64,000 nucleotides of DNA from Noviherbaspirillum humi (GTDB lineage: Bacteria > Pseudomonadota > Gammaproteobacteria > Burkholderiales > Burkholderiaceae_D). Each line of letters opens with the position of its first letter. Position 1 is the stretch's first letter. Positions 35,401-42,052 of this stretch are shown here, one piece after another. The stretch is taken from NCBI RefSeq assembly GCF_900188095.1, contig NZ_FZOT01000016.1, forward strand, positions 1-64,000, in the 5' to 3' direction. The position numbers were made by a program, and so were the translations under genes. The notes below the pieces were generated by a model that did not search any database, had not been told where the DNA came from, and was given only the letters and a program-made list of their open reading frames with translations.

Positions 35401-35908
35401 TGGCGGCACGGTGCGAGCCGAGAGCGCCGGCCCGAATATGGGAGCCGTCTTTACCTTGCGTCTGCCCCGAGTCGATCGGCGGCAGGTGCCGCGCAACCTG
35501 GCGGTGGGACTGCCAGCGCGCGCCATCGCGCCAACCAGTTTCCTGGTGGTGGACGACAACCCCGATGCCCTGGAAATGCTGGTGATGCTGCTCGAAGCGG
35601 ATGGACACCGCGTCGGCCGCGCCCGTGACGGCGAGGAAGCGCTGACCGTCGCCCGCCGTTTCGCCCCGCGGGTGGTATTGCTCGATCTCGGGCTTCCCAA
35701 GCTCGATGGCTGGGAAGTCGCCCGCCGGCTTCGCGCGGACCCCGCCACCGCCGGCGCACTGGTGATTGCGCTTTCGGGATATGGGCAGGCCAGCGATCGC
35801 GAGCGCAGCCGGGACGCGGGATTCGACGATCATCTGCTCAAGCCTGCCGATATCGATGCCGTATATGCAGCGGTTGCGGCCCACAAGGAGCGGCGCAACG
35901 CCAGCTGA
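32471..35908 (+). CDS. Hybrid sensor histidine kinase with three PAS domains
   Basis: The 1145-residue inner-membrane protein has a transmembrane segment at about 34-55, a periplasmic dCache-like sensor, a second segment near 300-320 and three PAS/PAC domains (about 375-500, 515-630, 645-765). HisKA follows with phospho-acceptor His785 (LAMLGHELRNPL). The ATPase domain has NLLNNASKYT, DNGPGID and GLGLGLAL, and a C-terminal receiver has VVDDNP, phospho-Asp1072 (LLDLGLP) and LKP. It is a hybrid with no downstream output gene adjacent. The start ATG 32471 lacks a strong ribosome binding site. The signal is unknown. Confidence 0.92.
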   Translation: MKAAHRHQDTQSIGTLKSEGQPSPKRRPVRTYLAWLVVACLLPCAIGATGLFYFEYQKGREQLAKDTTQTARALIQAIDNHLLLAKALAQTLSTDEALARGDLAGFHERARQVIALSGLGTNVVLRNLQGRQILNTAIDYGKPLPASHAPEQTQGVFATDKPTVSDVFTGPVLKRPIMSVDVPVRLGGNTVYALGIGILPEHFNTILNNQALPSDWIVGVFDKAGTIVGRSHLPDKFVGQKLTPELMEALGRKSEGVIDGRTKEGIPSIVVFSRSKATDWGVAIGISRTSVAGALARTLTMIALGAAILFCMSLLLAAYVGRKIAAPITALTGPAAALGTGSSVSVPDLPLKEAHEVSVALDQAQAALMQSKEEARAAAERVQLALAAGAIVGTWDWNLQTGRITVDERFAESFGIDPSLGRTGLSQEQVIATVHPEDLPDLRVAIAEAISRGGPYSREYRVRGTDGLYRWIEANGRVDHGVDGTPLRFPGVLIDLERRRAVEAERDRAAQLLRAFVDAVPGVVYAKDRDGRLLVANQGVTDLVGKPPEAYLGKTDIEFLDNKEQAAIVMATDRRIMESGRPETVDEEISFSDGRKAIWHSIKAPFRDAKGQVIGLIGSSVDITARKQAEAALHERTDEVAHAQLRLQMALTAGRMGVWEWSPATGEATWSSQMFEILGLPASDDGRTRGELFLAMVHPEDRGKVDAALARALNSGSDFEAETRIIDTDSRIRWLLIRGNVVSQIPGRPERVVGVTVDITERKEAEQALLDADRRRNEFLAMLGHELRNPLAPITTAVQLLELVGDQPERRHAALQIIRRQAEHMARLVDDLLEVSRVTQGRIELRKENILAASAVFSAAETVRPLVRQREQTLDLDVPTDVDLVADQARLIQVVANLLNNASKYTQQGGHISVRVRAAGDDEEWVEIVVADNGPGIDGELLPRVFDLFSQGTVTLDRSRGGLGLGLALVKRLVELHGGTVRAESAGPNMGAVFTLRLPRVDRRQVPRNLAVGLPARAIAPTSFLVVDDNPDALEMLVMLLEADGHRVGRARDGEEALTVARRFAPRVVLLDLGLPKLDGWEVARRLRADPATAGALVIALSGYGQASDRERSRDAGFDDHLLKPADIDAVYAAVAAHKERRNAS

Positions 35909-36243
35909 AACCGGCGTTCGGGGAGCCGTTGCTCGACGCCGGCTCCCCGGGTCAATCGGGCCTTTGCGCTTTTGCTACCGAACCAACAAGGCTCGAAGCG
36001 CTTTCATCGACAACCCATTCAAAGAGAGTGCGGCCTTTTCTTGAAAGGCCGCCAATCAAAAAAAATAACGCTGCAATTTTTCTTGTCCCGGCATGGCACT
36101 TTTCGCGGGCCCGGCACTCTGTCACACGCAATCCGCTGGTTTCCTGCAGCAAGCAGACCGAAGCCACATGATCGATAACACAATGCGGCTGGACAGGACC
36201 AGAGGGCTGATCGCCCCGCCACGCCGCGCAACCGGGACACAGC
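35909..36243. other. Intergenic stretch with two hairpins
   Basis: The 335 bases contain a 9-bp stem CGGGGAGCC/GGCTCCCCG (35919-35927 with 35941-35949), suited to ending the kinase transcript. A second stem is GCGGCCTTT/AAAGGCCGC (36030-36038 with 36044-36052), followed by an A-run. No gene is supported. Confidence 0.55.
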
Positions 36244-37092
36244 ATGACCACACACAAACCGACCTCCTCCATGCCGACGCAGCAGTTCGACACCGCCGAC
36301 ATCATGCGAGGTCTTTACGGAGACGGCATCATCGGATGCAAGGGCGCTTTCAGCCGCGAATGGGTGCAGGCGCTGCGGGAAGACGTCGACATCCTGTATC
36401 GGGAAGCGCTGCAGCGGCCGGGCGGCGCGCTAAACCGCGGACCGAATCGCCACTACGTGGAGATCGCCCCGCAATCGATCCGGGGTTTCGTCGACCTCGT
36501 GTCGCATCCGTGGGTGATCGAAGTGTGTCGCGCCGTGCTCGGTCCGGATTACAAGATCGTCGAAATCGGATTCGACGTCCCGAATCCCGGCGCCCTGAAC
36601 CAGCCCTGGCATCGCGATTTCCCGTCCCCCTTGGCGACGACTGCCGGCCGCCGGCTGAATTCGCTGGCATTCAATGTCACCACGGTCGACGTGGAGGAAG
36701 ACATGGGCCCGTTCGAGATCGCGCCGGGAACGCAGTGGGACGACCTGTCAGCCTTCGACGACCCGATGTTCCCGCCGAAATCGCTCTACCCGCGCTATGA
36801 AGCGCGCATGCAGCGCAAGCTGCCGAAGATGGGCGACATCTCCGCCCGCTCGGCCTTGGCCATCCACCGCGGCACGGCCAACCTGTCGAACAAGGCAAGG
36901 CCGGTGCTGGTGCTCGGCGCCGACGCGCCCGATGCCCGCAATTCGGAAAAGCATGATCTGCAGGTGACACGTTCTTTTTACGCCAATCTGCCGGAAACGG
37001 TGAGGCGGCACCTGCATTGCCGCATCGTCGATGATCTTTCTCCGCTGGTGCAGGCGCATACGATTGGCAGGCTGGAAGTGGCGGATGCGTAG
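36244..37092 (+). CDS. Phytanoyl-CoA dioxygenase (PhyH)-family oxygenase
   Basis: The 282-residue protein fits Fe(II)/2-oxoglutarate dioxygenases of the PhyH family. It has the HxD motif in QPWHRDFPSP, a distal His in ALAIHRGTANLSNKARPVLVLG (His followed by the 2-oxoglutarate-binding Arg) and MGPFEIAPGTQW between them. It starts at ATG 36244. The gene stands alone between the sensor kinase and an AT-rich patch. Substrates of bacterial PhyH proteins are diverse, so no reaction is assigned. Confidence 0.82.
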   Translation: MTTHKPTSSMPTQQFDTADIMRGLYGDGIIGCKGAFSREWVQALREDVDILYREALQRPGGALNRGPNRHYVEIAPQSIRGFVDLVSHPWVIEVCRAVLGPDYKIVEIGFDVPNPGALNQPWHRDFPSPLATTAGRRLNSLAFNVTTVDVEEDMGPFEIAPGTQWDDLSAFDDPMFPPKSLYPRYEARMQRKLPKMGDISARSALAIHRGTANLSNKARPVLVLGADAPDARNSEKHDLQVTRSFYANLPETVRRHLHCRIVDDLSPLVQAHTIGRLEVADA

Positions 37093-37527
37093 GTTGGATT
37101 GGCGCCGAGCTTAGTTAACTTGCGTTTGCCATTACGCTCGGCGGAGCCTTCTCAATATTTTTCCTACGTTCCTATCCCTTGGAATTAGAGCCAAGAAGAA
37201 GTGCCAGTTTCGGTAAGTTGGGTTCGTGGGATGGGGCATCATGAGTTGTTGAAGCGAACCAGATGTAATAACACCTACTTAAAGGGGAACGTGCTTCGAT
37301 TGAAAGCTATGCGGCTGTGTGTGCAATAAGCCGTGGATCCATCTAGCCCTAATGCCAGCGCCGAAGCGGCTTACTTAAGGCCTTTTCCTATGTATAGGAC
37401 CTGGCCTATAAAGAATTAAAGTCCAACTCCTCGGCGCTGGCGTGTCGGCTTGCGGATGTGCGGACCTACACTACTTTTTTGCACGGAACAGCCAGAGCCT
37501 TGCAAGCCGCATTGTTCATTTCTATCT
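37093..37527. other. Intergenic stretch with REP-like arm, no gene seen
   Basis: The 435 bases are AT-richer than the flanks. CGCCGAGC (37103-37110) pairs with GCTCGGCG (37136-37143), a weak hairpin following the dioxygenase gene, and the text TAGGTTGGATTGGC resembles common proteobacterial REP-type repeats. The short frames here are not credible genes. Confidence 0.45.
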
Positions 37528-37995
37528 TCAATGACGTGTGCTCAGCACATGTGCTCCGCAATTTGGACAGTAGCAACTATGGGACACCTTTACCTCTGCA
37601 ATAGGGATATATTTCCCGCAATTAGTGCATCGGCAATCTCTCATAAAGCGAAGCAAAAAAACTGAAAAAGCCAAAAGGCAGATGCCGCCAAGAATAATTA
37701 CTTTTATCACTGATTGTATTGGCGTAGATAGGACGGCGAAAAACAGGCAAGTGATGCAGATGACACAAAATGCAAGGCAACGCCTTAAGTGCTGCAAGAT
37801 CATGAACCGATCTATATCGCTTACTTCGTTACACCGGTTCTTTCCCTCTGGTGGCTCACCGCATTGAATGCAATAAGTATCCGGTTCGTGCAGCCTCGCA
37901 TGACATGCGATACATCGGATATCCCTACGAATGAACCACACGATGAGCAGTATTAAATTCACTGCCACTGAAAGCCAGATCGTCTTAGCACTCAT
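37528..37995 (-). CDS. Membrane protein with two zinc-ribbon-like Cys clusters
   Basis: The 155-residue protein begins with a transmembrane segment (AVNLILLIVWFI). It then has a CxxC pair set (CIACHARLHEPDTYCIQCG), two further hydrophobic segments (about 70-110) and a C-terminal set (CRCTNCGKYIPIAEVKVSHSCYCPNCG). Two zinc ribbons on either side of a membrane hairpin are likely. No family or function is recognised. Codon use is visibly AT-richer than the chromosomal neighbours, suggesting an acquired gene. Confidence 0.7.
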   Translation of the reverse strand: MSAKTIWLSVAVNLILLIVWFIRRDIRCIACHARLHEPDTYCIQCGEPPEGKNRCNEVSDIDRFMILQHLRRCLAFCVICITCLFFAVLSTPIQSVIKVIILGGICLLAFSVFLLRFMRDCRCTNCGKYIPIAEVKVSHSCYCPNCGAHVLSTRH

Positions 37996-38215
37996 CGTGC
38001 TTCACTTTCCTTGATCCTGGATTTAGCAACGAATTGGTTTTCCTGTATTGAACAAACGTGCTATTCGCCTTCGAATTTAATACAGATCAATTGCGGAGTA
38101 TCGAACGTATGGATTTTCAAAGTCCTCTCCGGAGACGAAAGAGAATCGTAGTCAGAACAATCTTTTACGCGCTCGTGCATTTTAATTTTCAAGAAGAATA
38201 AAATTTTCCGCTCAA

Positions 38216-38644
38216 TCAAATGAATAAGATTCTTCTTGCAGTTGGACGCTCCCTAGCCATATTGGAAAAGCCTTTATAGAAAAATGGGATGTCATCGGCT
38301 CGATCTCCGTTCAAGCGGCCCCGTACTTTAGCCCAGGTAGAAATGGCAATGTGGGTCGCAGGCTCGCCCACGACAAGTACGGGACCTCGGTTATCGTCGA
38401 GCCATGCATAATCGCCACCATAATTTTTGCGCGCAACTTCAAGAACATAGCAGCCGAATAGCTGTATCAGGTCTGTCACTCTGGACTCAGGCATCTCCGT
38501 AACATAGGCAGAAGCCTCCTCAAGCAATTCTTCGATAATCGAGAGACTGCTTTCCGAGAAATCAAGATTGCCTTCCGTGCGATCTGAGAACGTTTCGACT
38601 GCACGCGCAGCGGTGTCGACCACATCTTGTAGAATCGATGCCAT
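38216..38644 (-). CDS. Unrecognised cytoplasmic protein in AT-rich patch
   Basis: The 142-residue protein starts at ATG 38644 after AAGGGGAG (a longer frame to 38728 lacks support). It opens MASILQDVVDTAARAVETF, has an acidic helical middle (SLSIIEELLEEASAYVTEMPESRVTDLIQLFGCYVLEVARK) and ends FFYKGFSNMARERPTARRILFI. The size, acidity and island-like context would suit an immunity or accessory protein, but that is speculation. No partner toxin is visible. Confidence 0.65.
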   Translation of the reverse strand: MASILQDVVDTAARAVETFSDRTEGNLDFSESSLSIIEELLEEASAYVTEMPESRVTDLIQLFGCYVLEVARKNYGGDYAWLDDNRGPVLVVGEPATHIAISTWAKVRGRLNGDRADDIPFFYKGFSNMARERPTARRILFI

Positions 38645-38850
38645 CAGAACTCCCCTTGAAAGATCACCTCTATTAGTAGCATGACTTGTTTGAAATGATT
38701 CAACCTGCTGCAAAACCGATTCATTCACCCTTTGGATATTTAAATATACTGCGAAAATAGGTGGAAGTAATCAATCTGCAAGCACCTCCTGGGGAACGGT
38801 TTGAAATCACAACAGGTTGCACAATCATAAATTTAGTCGAAAAGGGGTCC

Positions 38851-39432
38851 ATGCACTGGCGAGTTGCTTGCAGCTTTCTGATGGTCGTCGCACTAGCAGT
38901 AACGATTCTGGGTTCCCTCTCATTCTTCAGCGCGGGGTTAGGTGATGGCCCGCCTATGAATGGCATGGGAGATGGTGCGTTTTTCCTTGTCTGGGTGTTC
39001 GGCCTTACAGGTATCTTCCTGTGCTACTTGGCAGGCGCTGCAGGCAGACGTACCGTGGCGATCCTTGGGTTTGGATGGTCATCCTTGGCGCTCTTATGGC
39101 GTCTCATCGTCTACCAATGCGCTATCGAAGAATTCTGCACCGTAGAATCGAGTGAAAACACCACGCTACTTGTCATTTGTATTGCAGTCATATGCGCGCT
39201 GCTTTTCTACGACAGGAAAAAGGAAAATTTTCCCAGCGCAGTGAACGTCTTCACGAAAGTCATTGCCTGGCTCTTGATCATCTTGTGGGCATGCTCGCTC
39301 GCGGTTTTCGTTGTTTCGTTCAACAAGCCTTTATCCATTCAAATCAAGCGTTCCTCCCGTTCAATAATGCTTGGATTCGGTCCGAGATTTGCGATCTCAC
39401 CGGAGGCTGGCGCCGTTCAAATTAAGGCTTGA
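38851..39432 (+). CDS. Multi-pass membrane protein, unrecognised
   Basis: The 193-residue product starts at ATG 38851 (MHWRVACSFLMV) after AAAAGGGG; a GTG at 38761 would add 30 residues. It has about four hydrophobic segments (near 5-30, 45-65, 70-90, 100-120) and a fifth at 140-165, with a short basic C terminus. No family motif is recognised. It diverges from the 38216-38644 gene, and base composition is low in GC like that neighbour. Confidence 0.6.
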   Translation: MHWRVACSFLMVVALAVTILGSLSFFSAGLGDGPPMNGMGDGAFFLVWVFGLTGIFLCYLAGAAGRRTVAILGFGWSSLALLWRLIVYQCAIEEFCTVESSENTTLLVICIAVICALLFYDRKKENFPSAVNVFTKVIAWLLIILWACSLAVFVVSFNKPLSIQIKRSSRSIMLGFGPRFAISPEAGAVQIKA

Positions 39433-39540
39433 CTCAGCGCCGGCACGCACACCGCCGAGACGTTAATTACCGAGACGAAGTGCCTTAACGAAGCCATTCG
39501 CTCTTCAAGCCAGCTTTAATAGACCGGTCAGTAACGTACA

Positions 39541-39581
39541 GCGGTGGTGAAGGAAGATGCCTGCGCTTACTTCACCACCGC
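39541..39581. terminator. Hairpin between convergent genes
   Basis: GCGGTGGTGAAG (39541-39552) pairs perfectly with CTTCACCACCGC (39570-39581), a 12-bp stem between the membrane protein gene and the hemerythrin gene. There is no T-run on either strand. Confidence 0.55.
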
Positions 39582-39588
39582 ACTAACA

Positions 39589-40107
39589 CTACTTCCGCAT
39601 CCCCGGCTGCTGCCCCGACATGCGCGCCTGCGTGCTGACCATATTGGACTCGAAAGCCTGCATCTCCAAGCCAAGCTTGGTCATGTCCATCTTCGACTGC
39701 TCCACCTTCGGGAACAGCTGCTGCTCTTCCTGCTGCACATGATGCAGGATGGCCTTCTGAAGCTGTGCCAGCAGCTGGTCGAATTGCGCGTCGCCCGGGG
39801 TCATGCCCTTGAGCTGGTCCATCATCTGCCGCGCTTGCGCATGCTCTTCCTCGCAATGGTCCACCAGCGAGGGATCGCATTCATGCACGCGCGGATAGAA
39901 CACCCGTTCCTCCAGCATGTCGTGCATCTCCAGCAGCTGCAGGATGCGCGGGCCGGCTTCCTGCTTGACCTTCATGTCCTGGCTGCCAAGATAGCGCTCG
40001 AACAGCATCTTGACGAAGTGATGGTCCTTCTTCAGCGCTTCCAGCGGGCTATCGACCGGAAAGCCGCCCGAGCCGCGATGCTCGTTCATGTTGACGTCCA
40101 TTTCCAT
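39589..40107 (-). CDS. Hemerythrin HHE-domain protein
   Basis: The 172-residue four-helix protein has iron-ligand motifs DHHFVKMLFER, LLEMHDMLEERVFYP, DHCEEEHAQ and ILHHVQQEEQQLFPKV, giving the His/Glu set of a di-iron hemerythrin-like domain. Such proteins bind oxygen or respond to oxidative or nitrosative stress in the cytoplasm. ATG 40107 follows TTGAGGAG. The Met/Gln-rich last 30 residues are probably disordered. The gene is monocistronic. Confidence 0.9.
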   Translation of the reverse strand: MEMDVNMNEHRGSGGFPVDSPLEALKKDHHFVKMLFERYLGSQDMKVKQEAGPRILQLLEMHDMLEERVFYPRVHECDPSLVDHCEEEHAQARQMMDQLKGMTPGDAQFDQLLAQLQKAILHHVQQEEQQLFPKVEQSKMDMTKLGLEMQAFESNMVSTQARMSGQQPGMRK

Positions 40108-40227
40108 TTGCCACTCCTCAACACAAGCTAGTGAAGCCTGCAGTTTAGGAAACGGCCAAGCGATTTCAAGCTGCGGCCATTCCGGCGAAAGTTCCAGTCG
40201 CGCAGGAGAATCCGGTTCAAACCTGCA

Positions 40228-41379
40228 TCAGGACATGGCGTCGACCGTGATCTGCGACGCCACTGTCTTGCCCTCGCGCCATACCTGCGCGCTTACCGCC
40301 GTGCCCGGCCGGGTGCCGCCGATGATGCGCGCCAGGTCGGCGGTGCTCTGCACCGGCTGGCCATTGACCGATTGAATCACGTCGCCGGGGCGCAGGCCGG
40401 CGCGGTCGGCCGGGCCGCCGCGCTGCACCGCCGCGACCAGCGCGCCCTGCGCTTCCTTCAGGCCAAGCGAGTTGGCGAGGTCGAAGGTCAGCTCCTGCAG
40501 CTGCACGCCGATGCGGCCGCGCGTGACCTTGCCGGTTTCACGCAGCTGCTTGGAAATGCCGATGGCAATGTCGATCGGAATGGCGAAGGAGATGCCCATG
40601 TAGCCGCCGGTCTCGCTGTAGATCTGGGAGTTGATCCCAATCACGTCGCCATTGGTGCTGAACAGCGGCCCGCCGGAGTTGCCCGGGTTGACGGCGACAT
40701 CGGTCTGGATGAAGGGCACATAGCTGCCGCCCGGCAGCAGCCGTCCCTTGGCGCTGACCACGCCGACGGTGACGCTGTTCTCGAAGCCGAACGGCGCGCC
40801 GATGGCGGCGACCCACTCGCCCGGTTCCAGCCGGTTGGGATCGCCGATCTTCACGACCGGCAGGTTGGCAGCATCGATCTTCAGCAGCGCCACGTCGGTG
40901 TACGGATCGGCGCCGATGACGCGCGCCTTGAATTCGCGCTTGTTGGTCAGCTTCACCCTGACCTCGCTGGTGTCGGCGATGACATGGGCATTCGTCAGGA
41001 TGAAGCCGTCCTGGCTGATGATGAAGCCGGAGCCGAGGCTGCCGCTCGGTGCTTCGCCGGCATCCGGCGGCGGCACGCCGAAGCGGCGGAAGAATTCCTG
41101 CATCGGGTCGCTGCGGGAAGATCCGCCGGCGGCAGTGCGCACCGCGCTCACGTTCACCACCGCCTGGCCTTCCTGCTTGACCAGGCTCACGAAGTTCGGC
41201 AGCGACGGATTCGCGCCGGCTGCGGCGGGCGTCGCCGGCGCGGCGGAAGTTGCCGGCGTTTGGGAAGCGGGTGGCGGCTTGTTGCCCGGCTGGTCCGACG
41301 TGGAACGGGAACAGCCGGCGCCGAAGGCGGCGACCAGCATGGCAACGACAAGAAGTTGCGGAAGGCGGGATTTCGGCAT
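40228..41379 (-). CDS. DegQ/DegS-type trypsin-like protease with one PDZ domain, lipoprotein
   Basis: The 383-residue protein has a lipoprotein signal (lipobox ending at Cys23), a Pro/Ala linker (about 30-60), an S1C protease domain with His132 (ILTNAHVIA), Asp162 (YTDVALLKI) and Ser235 (NPGNSGGPL), and one PDZ domain (about 285-375). It is a periplasmic quality-control or regulated-proteolysis enzyme; the single PDZ resembles DegS or AlgW more than DegP. Membrane anchoring through a lipid rather than a helix is unusual for DegS types. It diverges from hsp20-lon. Confidence 0.9.
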   Translation of the reverse strand: MPKSRLPQLLVVAMLVAAFGAGCSRSTSDQPGNKPPPASQTPATSAAPATPAAAGANPSLPNFVSLVKQEGQAVVNVSAVRTAAGGSSRSDPMQEFFRRFGVPPPDAGEAPSGSLGSGFIISQDGFILTNAHVIADTSEVRVKLTNKREFKARVIGADPYTDVALLKIDAANLPVVKIGDPNRLEPGEWVAAIGAPFGFENSVTVGVVSAKGRLLPGGSYVPFIQTDVAVNPGNSGGPLFSTNGDVIGINSQIYSETGGYMGISFAIPIDIAIGISKQLRETGKVTRGRIGVQLQELTFDLANSLGLKEAQGALVAAVQRGGPADRAGLRPGDVIQSVNGQPVQSTADLARIIGGTRPGTAVSAQVWREGKTVASQITVDAMS

Positions 41380-41503
41380 GGCAAGCTCGACGATGGGCGG
41401 TCATGGGAAGCGGCTGCGCTCATGGTGCAGCATCATGGCCGGCCGGGATTGCGCTTGATTAAAGCGCATGCGCCCTCAGATCACCGTTAACCGCTTTCAT
41501 CGT

Positions 41504-41531
41504 TTTGAAAGGAAAGAACTTCGGCCCGCAT
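41504..41531 (+). promoter_or_regulatory. Possible heat-shock (sigma-32-like) promoter
   Basis: TTTGAAA (41504-41510) is followed after 14 bases by CCCGCAT (41525-41531), close to the sigma-32 pattern CTTGAAA-N13-15-CCCCAT. It sits about 75 bases upstream of the hsp20 start. Confidence 0.5.
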
Positions 41532-41607
41532 TCGGCTTCAAAAAGTCGGCATGAGCCCGAGAGACGCTTATTGCGGCAGGCATTCGAATAGCAGCGAGAG
41601 ACACGAC

Positions 41608-42012
41608 ATGAGTTCCCACGACCCCACCCGATCCATGTGGGCCGACAGCCTGGCGATGCTGGAGCGCATCGACAAGCTGCACCGCCACTGTTTCCAGCTT
41701 TCCATTTCAAGCAGCCGCGGCCCGACCTGGGAGCCCCCGGTGGATGTGTTCGAGACCGAGCGCGAGCTGATCCTGGTGCTGGCCCTGCCCGGCGTGCCGG
41801 CGGAGACGGTGAACGTGCTGATCGACGGCGGCACCATCGCCATCGTCGGCGAGCGGCGAATTCCGGTGCCGGCGTCGGCGGTGGTGCGCCGCATGGAGAT
41901 TCCCTACGGCCGCTTCGAGCGCCGCATCGACCTGCCGCCCGGCCTGTTCGAGATCCAGCGCCGCGAACTGTCGGACGGCTGCCTGCTGCTGTCGCTGCGA
42001 AAGCTGCGCTGA
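41608..42012 (+). CDS. Hsp20-family small heat-shock protein
   Basis: The 134-residue protein contains an alpha-crystallin domain: WEPPVDVFETERELILVLALPGV, VNVLIDGGTIAIVGERR, and YGRFERRIDLPPGLFEIQRRELSDGCLLLSL. It holds unfolding proteins in the cytoplasm. It is followed 40 bases later by lon on the same strand, a chaperone-protease pair probably read from the sigma-32-like promoter upstream. The C-terminal IxI tail seen in many Hsp20 proteins is missing. Confidence 0.88.
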   Translation: MSSHDPTRSMWADSLAMLERIDKLHRHCFQLSISSSRGPTWEPPVDVFETERELILVLALPGVPAETVNVLIDGGTIAIVGERRIPVPASAVVRRMEIPYGRFERRIDLPPGLFEIQRRELSDGCLLLSLRKLR

Positions 42013-42052
42013 GTCCGCCTGTCCATTCAACGCCATTTCACCGGACACCTCC

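Noticed and set aside
36092-36105. TGGCAC resembling a sigma-54 -24 element before the dioxygenase
   Set aside because: No TTGC follows at the required five-base spacing.
37450-37665. Plus-strand 71-codon frame MRMCGPTLL
   Set aside because: It overlaps the end of the zinc-ribbon membrane gene antisense and has no ribosome binding site.
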